Source of the DNA: Pigmentiphaga litoralis
GTDB taxonomy: Bacteria; Pseudomonadota; Gammaproteobacteria; Burkholderiales; Burkholderiaceae_B
Length of the DNA stretch: 64,000 bases
Assembly (NCBI RefSeq): GCF_014651835.1
Contig: NZ_BMXQ01000001.1
Location: 558,001 to 622,000 of the forward strand
Direction of reading: 5' to 3'
Part shown: positions 17,109 to 25,497 of the stretch, in pieces
Position numbering within the stretch: the first letter of the stretch is position 1
Layout of the letters: every line of letters begins with the position of its first letter
Position numbers and translations under genes: made by a program
Notes under the pieces: model-generated
The model's database searches: none
What the model saw: the letters and a program-made list of their open reading frames with translations, nothing else
Told to the model about the DNA's origin: nothing

Positions 17109-18348
17109 GCCCCTCTTTGTGTACCTGCAGCGTCCTGATACCGGCGAGTGGGTGACGGTCGGCAGATATGCTCGTCAACGCGACGATGAGCCTGGCATGT
17201 TCATGTATGCGCCCAGCTACATCGATGCCCGCCTGCCATGGTCTGTCGACCCCGTGAACCTCCCGCTCATTGGCGGGATTGAACATCTGGCCCAGCGGTA
17301 TCGCGGCCTGCACGATGTGCTGCGCGATACCTGCCCGGACACATGGGGACGCCAGCTGCTGCAGCGGGAATATCAGCTGCCCGACAACGCGCACGACAGC
17401 GACTACCTGAGGATTGCACGAAACGGTGACCGCTGGGGGGCGCTGGCCACCGGGGCAGCTCGCAAGCCGTCCATTGACGCGCTCAGGAGTCCCAAACTTC
17501 AGCAGCTGGATGGCTTGGTCGAAGAATTGCAGGCGATGTCCGAACGGCGGCCGCCCGTGGATGCGCGCCTTCGAAAAATGCTGATGTCGACGCCGAGTAT
17601 GGGCGGCGCACGCCCCAAGGGCACGTTGCGGGATGGTGAAGACTACTGGCTGGTCAAGCCGATCATGCAAAGCGACGTGGCCGACATTCCAAGGCTGGAA
17701 CATTTCACCCTGAAGTGGGGAACAGCGTCGGGTCTGAACTTCGCCCAATCCGTGCATCACCAGGTTGGAGGCGCGCCAAGCGTGGTCCGAGTCCTTCGCT
17801 TCGACAGGAAAGCGGACAGACGAAAGATGGCGATCAGCGCGGCGTCGTTGCTGAGTGCTGAGTATCCCGGTGGTCTGCGGGCGGGATGGAGCTATCCGCT
17901 GCTTGCGCAGATATTGCAACGAATCGGTGCGCCGCTACGCGATCAGATCGAGTTGTTCGATCGTATGGTATTCAATGCAATCGTCGGCAATGACGATGAT
18001 CATCCTCGGAACCACGCGGCGATCTATGACATCCAGGAGAAACGCTGGCGTCTATCCCCTGCGTTCGATGTGGTTCCCAATCCCGAAATGGAACCGAAGG
18101 CGCTTGCCATGCAGGTGTCCGCCGGCCGTTTCGATATCACGCGCGAGGCTGTACTGGCAGATGCCGAGCTGTTCGGATTCAAAGACCAGAACGAGGCTGA
18201 ACTTCATCTGGACGCGTTGCTCGATACCATTGCATCAGCTTTCCCTACCGTGCAAGCAGAGTTGCCCGCAGAACTGAGTACGCTGCTGCGTGATCGTTTG
18301 GCCAATGGCATGAGGCAGCTGGCCGCACGGACCACAAAATATCCATAG
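17095..18348 (+). CDS. HipA-like serine/threonine protein kinase (toxin)
   Basis: The 417-residue protein has the HipA core: a glycine-rich loop STPSMGGARPK (165-175), VKPI (188-191) for ATP binding, the catalytic segment GNDDDHPRN (298-306) and the metal-binding SPAFDVVPNP (321-330). HipA kinases phosphorylate aminoacyl-tRNA synthetases and trigger growth arrest. The start is the ATG at 17095 inside the hipB end; a longer upstream frame just retraces hipB. All kinase residues seem intact, so the module is probably functional. It forms a dense cluster with the TA-like pair and the barstar gene. Confidence 0.88.
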   Translation: MTISKPLFVYLQRPDTGEWVTVGRYARQRDDEPGMFMYAPSYIDARLPWSVDPVNLPLIGGIEHLAQRYRGLHDVLRDTCPDTWGRQLLQREYQLPDNAHDSDYLRIARNGDRWGALATGAARKPSIDALRSPKLQQLDGLVEELQAMSERRPPVDARLRKMLMSTPSMGGARPKGTLRDGEDYWLVKPIMQSDVADIPRLEHFTLKWGTASGLNFAQSVHHQVGGAPSVVRVLRFDRKADRRKMAISAASLLSAEYPGGLRAGWSYPLLAQILQRIGAPLRDQIELFDRMVFNAIVGNDDDHPRNHAAIYDIQEKRWRLSPAFDVVPNPEMEPKALAMQVSAGRFDITREAVLADAELFGFKDQNEAELHLDALLDTIASAFPTVQAELPAELSTLLRDRLANGMRQLAARTTKYP

Positions 18349-18391
18349 GCCGGGTCCGTTTCAGGCAGGTTCTTGAAGTCTGCTTCGCTAC

Positions 18392-19381
18392 TTACATGCC
18401 GCCCGGAAAGGTCGTCCCCTCGATATTGTGCGCCACGCTGATCGCACCTTCCGTCCTTGCCAGTTCCCGCGTCAGGGACCGCACCAACTGTCTAACCCAC
18501 CGATGCAATCCCGTCCGATGTGTCCGGTCATGCCACAGCATGCGGATCAGGATGGGCGGGTGCGTCATGGGCATGGGGCGCACGTCCAGGGACAGCATGT
18601 CGGCGTACTGCCGGGCGAGCCAGGTCGGCAAAGCAGCGACGTGGGGGGACGCGGCGATTACATAGGGCACCAAGAGCATCGACGACACCTGCACCGAGTG
18701 CCTGCGTTCGATGCCTCGCTCTTTCAAGGCCTGATCGATCGCGCCTTCCATGGGCGATCGTTCTGAAAAGGGCGAGCCGAAGATGACGTGGGTCGAGTCG
18801 GCATATTGCTGAAAGTCCATGGGCTGGCCGCGCAGCGGGTGGGACGGGCCGCTGATGATGGACAGTTCCTGGCCGAACAGATCGCCGCCGTGAAGTTCGG
18901 GATTCACGTCCGGAAAGAAGCCCAGCGCAATGTCGCATTCCCCTTCGGCCAGCCATTCGCGCAGTTGCTCGGGGTCGGGCAGGCGCACGTGCATGGCGAC
19001 CATGGGCGCTTCCTTGGCGAGGGCCTGGGCGAGCAAGGGGATGAGCAGGACGCCCACGGAGTCGACGGCGGCAACCGTCAATTTGCCGGCGGTGTTGGCC
19101 GGATCGAACGGGCCTTCTTCAGAGAAGATTTCTTCCATGGCCGCCAGGCCGACGCGCACTTTGCCGGCAAGGGCTTGCGCGCGTTCGGTCGGGATGAAGT
19201 CGTTGCCGGACCGCACGAACAGGGCGTCGCCGGTGAGGGCGCGCAGGCGCGAAAGCGCGTGGCTCATGCCGGGCTGGCTCATGTTCAGGCGTTCGGCGGC
19301 GCGGGTGACGGAGCCTTCGGTCAGCAGTGCATCAAGGCAGGTCAGCAGGTTCAGGTCGATGTTTTTCTTGAGCGGGATCAA
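18392..19381 (-). CDS. LysR-type regulator (NodD/NahR-like branch)
   Basis: This 329-residue regulator begins IPLKKNIDLNLLTCLDALL, typical of the NodD/NahR/LinR branch. HTH: GSVTRAAERLNMSQPGMSHALSRL. I place the start at TTG 19381 because GGAGA lies seven bases upstream and family members start there; the frame opens 25 codons further up at 19456 without homology. It is divergent from the hydrolase-cupin-SDR-GST-Bug cluster at 19568-24331 and is the likely regulator of it. Members of this branch often sense aromatic compounds. Confidence 0.88.
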   Translation of the reverse strand: MIPLKKNIDLNLLTCLDALLTEGSVTRAAERLNMSQPGMSHALSRLRALTGDALFVRSGNDFIPTERAQALAGKVRVGLAAMEEIFSEEGPFDPANTAGKLTVAAVDSVGVLLIPLLAQALAKEAPMVAMHVRLPDPEQLREWLAEGECDIALGFFPDVNPELHGGDLFGQELSIISGPSHPLRGQPMDFQQYADSTHVIFGSPFSERSPMEGAIDQALKERGIERRHSVQVSSMLLVPYVIAASPHVAALPTWLARQYADMLSLDVRPMPMTHPPILIRMLWHDRTHRTGLHRWVRQLVRSLTRELARTEGAISVAHNIEGTTFPGGM

Positions 19382-19567
19382 AGGTGTCTCCGGCGGGAAT
19401 GGTCGATTCTGGAACGGCTGGGTGGTCGGGTCAATGACATCGGCCTTCTGGCGCATGACGTTGCCAAGCCCATTGGCGGCGCGAATGGGCGGATTCGCGC
19501 CGCTTGATTGGCGAGCCGGGGCTGCGATGGTGGAATGCGTTTCCTCATCTGAACTCAGGCTACCTGC

Positions 19568-20371
19568 ATGAATTCGAATCTAGCCGACTTCCAGGGCCGC
19601 TTCCCCGCCACGCAATGGACTGTCTTGGGCAACACCTGGACGCTGCGCGATACGGATCAGGACGCCACGCGTGTTCCCCTGGTGATGCTGCCGGGTGCGG
19701 GCGGCACGGGAGACACCTTTTATCGAGCGATCGACACGCTGCGCGAGCGGCGCCGCGTGATCAGCGTGTCCTATCCGGCAGTGGACGATGTCAACGATCT
19801 GGCGTCGGGCCTGCTGGTGGTGCTGGCCAAGGCGGGGATCGATCAGTTCGATCTGTTCGGTTCATCGCTGGGCGGCTATCTGGCGCAGATGTGCGCGCTG
19901 CGCGAGCCGTCGCGCGTGCGGCGGGTGATGTTCGCCAACACCTTCTACGACGCGACGTGGCTGCAGCGCAAGGTTCCCAGGGACGCCCTGCTGGCCAAGC
20001 CGGCGGTCGAGCATCTTGCCGGGACCTTGACGCAACTCCGCGCCTTGCCCGATGACACGGCCGAGAAGGCCGATTTCAAACGGACCATGCTGCATCTGGT
20101 GGGCACGGACCAGACCGCGGAGATGGCCAAGGCCGCCTTGCTGGCAGTGCTCGGTGCCAATCCGCTGCCAAAGGTGGACTTTCCGGCAAGCAAGGTCGCC
20201 GTGCTCGATGCCGAAGACGATCCGGTAGTCGATGCGCCCACGCGTAGCGCCATGCGGGTGCGCTATGCGGGGGCCGCGCAGTTCCGGTTGGGCACGGGTG
20301 GCCACTATCCGGCCCTGCTCAATCCCAGTGAATTCCAGGCGGCACTGCTGGAGCATTTCCGCAGCGAATAG
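19568..20371 (+). CDS. Alpha/beta hydrolase (maspardin-like)
   Basis: The 267-residue alpha/beta hydrolase has LPGAGGTGDTFYRAI as oxyanion-loop region, the nucleophile elbow GSSLGG with S100, an acidic residue around AEDDPVVD and the catalytic histidine in GGHYPALLNP. Length and order suit esterases and C-C bond hydrolases. It heads a run of same-strand genes (cupin, SDR, cupin, GST, Bug receptor) divergent from a LysR gene. A ring-fission-product hydrolase or lactonase role is possible but cannot be fixed from sequence. Confidence 0.85.
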   Translation: MNSNLADFQGRFPATQWTVLGNTWTLRDTDQDATRVPLVMLPGAGGTGDTFYRAIDTLRERRRVISVSYPAVDDVNDLASGLLVVLAKAGIDQFDLFGSSLGGYLAQMCALREPSRVRRVMFANTFYDATWLQRKVPRDALLAKPAVEHLAGTLTQLRALPDDTAEKADFKRTMLHLVGTDQTAEMAKAALLAVLGANPLPKVDFPASKVAVLDAEDDPVVDAPTRSAMRVRYAGAAQFRLGTGGHYPALLNPSEFQAALLEHFRSE

Positions 20372-20523
20372 GCGAATGCGGAATGCGGAACACCGCGCGG
20401 ATACGGGCGGTACGGGCGGTACGGCCACGCCACTTCAGCAGGCTGCAGCAAACATGCATGCAACTTCGACAAGACCGCAGTCTTGATTCGATCAATAAGA
20501 AAGACATACAGGAGACATCGACC

Positions 20524-21066
20524 ATGACCATGCAATCGATCCGGCCAACGACCCAAGAGATGTTGATGGGCGTGGCCCGCTTTGCCGAATTGACGCGCTG
20601 CAGTTCCGGCCTGCCCGACATGGGTCTGCCGGAAGGACAACGCACATTCCTGAACGTGCTCGGTTTTGAGCAGCCGGAAGGCGAGGGCGCGTATTCGCCG
20701 TTCGGCAGCGAGGCACGGGCGCATATCCGCCATATGAAGGCGGGCTTCGGGCTGTCGTTCATTTCAGCCAAGCCGGGGAAGGGCGTGTTGATGCACGCCC
20801 ATGACACGGTCGAGACCTTCCTGTGTATCGATGGCCAGTGGCGCATCGATTGGGAAGGGCCAAGCGGGGTCGAGTCAGTGATGCTGGATCGCCTGGATTT
20901 CATTGCGTGCCCGGTGGGCGTGCAGCGGCGATTCGAATGTGTGTCGCCCGCGGCAGGACAGGACGAAGCGTTGCTGCTGGGGATCATTCAGGGCGAATCG
21001 CCGATGGGCGTGTATTCGCCCGAGAGCGTGAAGCGGATGCGCGAAGCCGGAACCTTGGCCGCTTGA
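20524..21066 (+). CDS. Cupin-domain protein, first of two paralogues
   Basis: The 180-residue single-domain cupin has motif 1 GKGVLMHAHDTVETFLCIDG (metal-binding histidines and glutamate) and motif 2 near LDFIACPVGVQRRFE, where the last histidine is replaced. AGGAG precedes the ATG at 20524. It is about 55-60 percent identical by eye to the cupin at 21953, with the same RCSSGLPDM and FLNVLGF segments. An SDR gene separates the two copies. Likely a metal-dependent isomerase, dioxygenase or ligand-binding protein of the local pathway. Confidence 0.85.
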   Translation: MTMQSIRPTTQEMLMGVARFAELTRCSSGLPDMGLPEGQRTFLNVLGFEQPEGEGAYSPFGSEARAHIRHMKAGFGLSFISAKPGKGVLMHAHDTVETFLCIDGQWRIDWEGPSGVESVMLDRLDFIACPVGVQRRFECVSPAAGQDEALLLGIIQGESPMGVYSPESVKRMREAGTLAA

Positions 21067-21106
21067 CGACCCTTATTACACCTATCACCCTAATCGGGAG
21101 ACAACC

Positions 21107-21847
21107 ATGTCAACAACAGCTACCCAAACCGCCATCGTTACCGGCGGCTCGAAGGGCATCGGCGCCGAAATCGCCGTGCGCCTCGCCTCAATGGGCCACG
21201 CGGTCGTCATCAACTACGCCCAGGCCACGGCCGACGCAGAGTCCGTCATCCACACCATCACGTCTGCGGGCGGCAGGGCGATCGCCGTGAAGGGCGATGT
21301 GGCGTCGCTCGATTGCGCGCCCAATCTGTACGACGTGGCGGAACGCGAGTTCGGGCCGGTCGATGTGTTTGTCAACAATGCGGGCATGTTGCGGCAAGCG
21401 CCCATGGCGCAGTCTGAAGACGCCATGTTCGATCGCCTGGTGTCCGTCAACCTGGGCGGCTATTTCCGCGGCATGCGCGAGAGCGCGCGGCGCATGCGGG
21501 AGGGCGGACGCATCATCAATATTTCGACGAGCGTGGTCGGCTTCTATCACCCGAATTTTGGCGTGTATGCGGCGACCAAGGCGGGCGTGGATGCGATGAC
21601 GCACGTGCTCGCCAAGGAGCTTGGCCCGCGCCAGATCACGGTCAACGCCGTGGCGCCTGGGCAGGTCGAAACCGTATTGTTCCTGGAAGGCAAGACGGAT
21701 GAAGAACTGAAGTACTACGCCGATCGTGTGCCGCTCGGCCGGCTGGGGCAGCCCAAGGACATCGTCGGGATCGTCGCTTTCCTGGCGGGCCCGGAGGCGA
21801 GCTGGCTCAGTGGCCAGGTGATCCGGGTCAACGGCGGTGGCGTTTGA
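21107..21847 (+). CDS. SDR-family oxidoreductase (3-oxoacyl-ACP-reductase-like)
   Basis: The 246-residue classical SDR has TGGSKGIG at 12-19, NNAG at 90-93, S140-S142, Y154 and K158, and ends in the usual VIRVNGGGV. It probably oxidises a hydroxyl or reduces a carbonyl in the cupin/hydrolase pathway. It is 41 bases after the first cupin and 105 bases before the second, all on the same strand. A GGGAGA ribosome site precedes the ATG. Confidence 0.9.
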   Translation: MSTTATQTAIVTGGSKGIGAEIAVRLASMGHAVVINYAQATADAESVIHTITSAGGRAIAVKGDVASLDCAPNLYDVAEREFGPVDVFVNNAGMLRQAPMAQSEDAMFDRLVSVNLGGYFRGMRESARRMREGGRIINISTSVVGFYHPNFGVYAATKAGVDAMTHVLAKELGPRQITVNAVAPGQVETVLFLEGKTDEELKYYADRVPLGRLGQPKDIVGIVAFLAGPEASWLSGQVIRVNGGGV

Positions 21848-21952
21848 GACGGCCGCGCATTGAAACGCAAGATCCGAACAACTGATCCACGCAACGCATC
21901 CAACCATTCAACCCAAGCATTCCATCCAAGCCACCCCTTCCGGAGTAACGCC

Positions 21953-22504
21953 ATGCCCTTACCCGTCGTGCACCTCGATCACGAAGACATGCTCAAAGGC
22001 CTCGCCCGCTTCACCGACCTGGAGCGGTGTTCGTCCGGCCTGCCGGACATGGTGCTGCCCGAAGGCAAGCGCGCATTCCTGAACGTGCTCGGTTTTGATC
22101 AACCGACAGCCGAAGGCTATACCTCGCCGTTCGGCGACGAGGCGCGGGCCGCCGTCAACCATCTGCGTGCGGGCTTTGGCGTGTCGTATATCGAGTGCGA
22201 GGTGGGCAGGGGGGTGCTGATGCATAACCACGAGACCGTCGAGACCTTCATCGGCATGAAGGGACGCTGGCGGGTGGAGTGGGAAGGGGCGAACGGCAAC
22301 CAGTCGGTCGACCTGGGCCCGCTTGACTTCTTTGCCTGCCCGGTGGGCGTGCCGCGACGCTTCGAATGCCTGGAAGCAGGTCCTGGCGAGAGGGTCGGCC
22401 TCTTGCTGGGCATCGTCGAAGGCAATGCGCCAGCCGCCGAGTTCTCGCCAAGCGCGTGGAAGCGCATCGAGGAATACCAAGCCAGCCAGGCACGCGCCAG
22501 CTAA
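21953..22504 (+). CDS. Cupin-domain protein, second paralogue
   Basis: The 183-residue cupin resembles the one at 20524. It retains GRGVLMHNHETVETFIGMKG and LDFFACPVGVPRRFE. CGGAG precedes the ATG at 21953; an in-frame upstream extension to 21860 is not homologous. Two diverged copies flanking one SDR suggest either a two-subunit enzyme or two successive steps. The GST gene starts 35 bases later. Confidence 0.85.
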   Translation: MPLPVVHLDHEDMLKGLARFTDLERCSSGLPDMVLPEGKRAFLNVLGFDQPTAEGYTSPFGDEARAAVNHLRAGFGVSYIECEVGRGVLMHNHETVETFIGMKGRWRVEWEGANGNQSVDLGPLDFFACPVGVPRRFECLEAGPGERVGLLLGIVEGNAPAAEFSPSAWKRIEEYQASQARAS

Positions 22505-22539
22505 GGCGCACCCACTGTCATCACCCCAAGGGCCACCGC

Positions 22540-23151
22540 ATGCTGCTTTACCAATTCAAGATGGGCACCAATCCCCGCCGCGTCATCATCTACCTGGCAG
22601 AGAAGGGCCTAACCGTTCCGCGCTGCGAACTGGACTACGCCAACCAGGAGCATCGGTCGCCCGAGTACCTGAAGATCAATCCGGCCGGCCGCGCGCCAAC
22701 GTTGGTGACGGACGACGGCACGGCAATCACCGAGTCCGCGGCGATCGTCGAGTACTTCGAAGAACAGCATCCCGATCATCCGATGATCGGAACCGACCCC
22801 GTCACGCGCGCCCAGGTTCGGGCGCTGGAACGGGTAGGCAACGACCTGATCGTCCGGTCGCAGATGTGGCTGTGGAACCTGACGCCGGCGTTTGCCGCAA
22901 AGGAACCCCATCCCGCATTGGAGACGGCCGCGCGTGCACAGCGTTATGTCACTGAATTGCTGGACGTTCTGGAAAAGGCGATGGGCGACAACGCTTTCCT
23001 GGCGGGAAACCAGCCCACGATTGCGGATTTCACGGCATTCCCGATCTTCCAGACGGCGCGCGAACGCTTTGCGCAACCCTTTGGCAATGACCACCCGCGG
23101 CTGGACGCCTGGTACGCGCGCTTCCGCGCCCGGCCCAGCGCGGATTACTGA
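22540..23151 (+). CDS. Glutathione S-transferase
   Basis: The 203-residue GST has the N-terminal domain LYQFKMGTNPRRVIIYL, the glutathione-contacting RAPTLVTDDGTAITESAAI with an E-S pair, and the C-terminal NQPTIADFTAFPI motif. The ATG at 22540 is the first in register with the fold. Its place in a catabolic run suggests a glutathione-dependent isomerase or cleavage step rather than general stress defence. It is different from the GST at 6861 (about 30 percent similar by eye). Confidence 0.88.
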   Translation: MLLYQFKMGTNPRRVIIYLAEKGLTVPRCELDYANQEHRSPEYLKINPAGRAPTLVTDDGTAITESAAIVEYFEEQHPDHPMIGTDPVTRAQVRALERVGNDLIVRSQMWLWNLTPAFAAKEPHPALETAARAQRYVTELLDVLEKAMGDNAFLAGNQPTIADFTAFPIFQTARERFAQPFGNDHPRLDAWYARFRARPSADY

Positions 23152-23302
23152 GCGCAGCGAAGACCATCACAGCCAGGCAGCGGGCGGAAGACACCTTGCG
23201 CCCTGCCGGCCGAAACCATAACTTCCCGCTTATCAATCAAACATAAGCTGCAAGTTATCAATCAAGCCAAAAACAAAAAAGCGATAACCCCGGAGACCTT
23301 TC

Positions 23303-24331
23303 ATGCATGCACCCTTTCGACAGAAAAAGCCCTCGTTGACAAGGCTGACCAGGCTGGCGGCGACGTTGGCCGCGCTAGCCTCGATGGCAGCAGGCACTGC
23401 CGCCTTCGCCCAGCCCGCAGATACGAAGTCCGCCGCCTCCAACTACCCCAGCCGTACCATTCGCATCATCACGCCCGTACCCCCAGGCGCCGCGCCCGAT
23501 GTCATGGCGCGGCTGTATGCGGATCAGCTTGGCCGGTCGCTGCACCAGGCCGTGACCGTGGAAAACCGCGCCGGCGCTTCGGGCAATATCGGCGCGGAGT
23601 TCGTGGCCAAGGCGCCGGCCGATGGCTACACCATCCTCTATGGCTATAACCAGATCCCGACCATGAACCCCCACCTGTTCGCCAAGCTAGGGTATGACAT
23701 GCAGCGCGATCTGGCCCCAGTCACGCAGACACTGTCGACGGCCTACGTGCTGTTGGGAAACAAGGATCTGCCGGCAAAGAGTCTGGCCGAGGTGATTGCC
23801 TACGCGCGCAAGAACCCGGGAAAGCTTGCCTACGCCAGCTATGGGCCGGGCACGGCATCTCACCTCATCTTCGAGATCATTCAGGACAGCGCAAAGATCA
23901 AGCTGCTGCATGTGCCCTATCGCCAGGGCGCCTTGACCGACGTACTGGGCGGACAGGTGGCAATGCTGTTCGAGCCTTTTCCGTCGGGCGTACCCTACGC
24001 CAAGTCGGACAAGGTGCGCACGCTCGCAGTCACCACCGACAAGCGGGTGCCTGAACTGCCCAACGTGCCAACCATGAACGAGGCCGTGCCGGGCCTGAAC
24101 CTGGTGGGATGGCAGGGCGTCTGGGTGCCGAGCGCCACGCCCCCGGACATCGTTGCGAAGCTCAACGCCGAGTTCGTCCGCATCACCAACACCCCGGAGA
24201 TGCGGGCGCGAATCGCCGAACTCGCGTCATCGCCGATGGGCAACACGCCCGCTGAGATGCGTGCCGCCATCGAAAAGGAGTCGGCGCAGTGGGGCAGCAT
24301 CATCAAGGCGCGCAATATCGTGCTCGACTGA
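23303..24331 (+). CDS. Bug-family periplasmic solute receptor
   Basis: The 342-residue protein has a long signal peptide (LAALASMAAGTAAFA). Bug landmarks follow: YPSRTIRIITPVPPGAAPDVMAR, VENRAGASGNIG, ADGYTILY, LLHVPYRQGA and VWVPSATPPDIV. It closes the 19568-24331 cluster, so it probably brings in the substrate of the hydrolase, cupin and SDR enzymes. No membrane TctA or TctB subunit is present. It ends three bases from the convergent msrA. Confidence 0.92.
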   Translation: MHAPFRQKKPSLTRLTRLAATLAALASMAAGTAAFAQPADTKSAASNYPSRTIRIITPVPPGAAPDVMARLYADQLGRSLHQAVTVENRAGASGNIGAEFVAKAPADGYTILYGYNQIPTMNPHLFAKLGYDMQRDLAPVTQTLSTAYVLLGNKDLPAKSLAEVIAYARKNPGKLAYASYGPGTASHLIFEIIQDSAKIKLLHVPYRQGALTDVLGGQVAMLFEPFPSGVPYAKSDKVRTLAVTTDKRVPELPNVPTMNEAVPGLNLVGWQGVWVPSATPPDIVAKLNAEFVRITNTPEMRARIAELASSPMGNTPAEMRAAIEKESAQWGSIIKARNIVLD

Positions 24332-24334
24332 ACG

Positions 24335-24829
24335 TCAGCGCTTGGGAAGCACCCAGCCGGCGCGCGGGAAGTGACACGTATACCCGTTTGGCCGCTTCTC
24401 GAGGTAATCCTGGTGCTCCGGCTCGGCTTCCCAGAAGTCACCGACCGGCTCGACCTCGGTCACCACTTTGCCAGGCCACAGCCCGGACGCGTCCACATCG
24501 GCGATCGTGTCTTCGGCGACGCGCTTTTGTTCCTCGTCGACGTAATAGATGGCCGACCGGTACGAGAGCCCGCGGTCATTGCCCTGGCGGTCTTTGGTCG
24601 TCGGATCGTGGATCTGAAAGAAAAATTCCAGGATGTTCCGGTAGCTGGTGACCGCCGGGTCAAAGGTGATCTCGATCCCCTCGGCATGGGTGCCGTGATT
24701 GCGATAGGTGGCGTTTGGCACATCGCCGCCGGTGTAACCCACACGGGTCGAGACGATGCCGGGCTGCTTGCGGATCAGATCCTGCATGCCCCAGAAACAT
24801 CCGCCTGCAAGAACAGCGCGTTGCTGCAT
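24335..24829 (-). CDS. msrA: Peptide methionine-S-sulfoxide reductase MsrA
   Basis: The 164-residue enzyme has the invariant GCFWG with catalytic C11, [17 protein letters not shown] and the [11 protein letters not shown] motif. It reduces the S-epimer of methionine sulfoxide. The start at 24829 is one base after the msrB stop, so the genes are translationally coupled; in-frame upstream codons read into msrB and are not part of it. The C-terminal resolving cysteine pattern is reduced (one Cys in YTCHF). Confidence 0.95.
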   Translation of the reverse strand: MQQRAVLAGGCFWGMQDLIRKQPGIVSTRVGYTGGDVPNATYRNHGTHAEGIEITFDPAVTSYRNILEFFFQIHDPTTKDRQGNDRGLSYRSAIYYVDEEQKRVAEDTIADVDASGLWPGKVVTEVEPVGDFWEAEPEHQDYLEKRPNGYTCHFPRAGWVLPKR

Positions 24830-24830
24830 G

Positions 24831-25274
24831 TCAAACCTCCTTGATCTGGTCGAGATAGTCGCCGTACCCCTCGGCTTCCATCTGGTCGCGCGGGATGAAG
24901 CGAAGGGACGCCGAGTTGATGCAGTAGCGTAGCCCGCCGCGATCGGACGGGCCGTCTGGAAACACGTGGCCCAGGTGGCCGTCGGCATGCACCGACCTGA
25001 CTTCCGTGCGGACCATGCCGTGCGCGTTGTCGCGCACTTCGTTCACGTTTGCAGGAACGATAGGCTTGGTGAAACTGGGCCAGCCAGATCCCGAATCAAA
25101 CTTGTCTGTCGACGCGAACAGCGGCTCTCCGGACACGACGTCGACGTAGATGCCGGATTCCTTGTTGTCGTTGTACTCGCCTGTGAAGGGCCGTTCGGTG
25201 CCCGCGTTCTGGTGCACCCGACGCTGCTCGGGCGTCAGGCGTTCAATCGCTGACTGCGACTTTTCAAACTTCAT
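24831..25274 (-). CDS. msrB: Peptide methionine-R-sulfoxide reductase MsrB, zinc-free form
   Basis: The 147-residue protein has [16 protein letters not shown] and the catalytic cysteine C118 in RYCINSASL. The two CxxC motifs that bind zinc in many MsrB proteins are absent (VVSGEP and DKFDSGSG), so this is the zinc-less subtype. It reduces the R-epimer of methionine sulfoxide. The ATG at 25274 follows TGGAG; a GTG four codons upstream overlaps that site. It heads an msrB-msrA pair. A GTCCGGA inverted repeat at 25292-25308 lies upstream and may be regulatory. Confidence 0.94.
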   Translation of the reverse strand: MKFEKSQSAIERLTPEQRRVHQNAGTERPFTGEYNDNKESGIYVDVVSGEPLFASTDKFDSGSGWPSFTKPIVPANVNEVRDNAHGMVRTEVRSVHADGHLGHVFPDGPSDRGGLRYCINSASLRFIPRDQMEAEGYGDYLDQIKEV

Positions 25275-25291
25275 GATGGTCTCCACTAGGT

Positions 25292-25308
25292 GTCCGGAGG
25301 GTCCGGAC
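25292..25308. repeat. Short perfect inverted repeat upstream of msrB
   Basis: GTCCGGA and TCCGGAC are separated by GGG. The site lies 18 bases upstream of the msrB start codon. It could form a leader hairpin or be an operator; it may also be chance in GC-rich DNA. Confidence 0.3.
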
Positions 25309-25497
25309 GTCAGGATGTGCTGAGGTCAGCTTACCCTACCGGATCAGCGGTCATGCCAACGATATGCGCACCGCGGCGATGCACCCGCGGCCCAGACGCC
25401 ATCCGCACGTTGGTGTATACCTTGGACCGCGGGGTGGCGCTGGGGTTTCGCTCGACACACCTCGTCGCATATCACTTGACCACGCAGGAGATTACCC

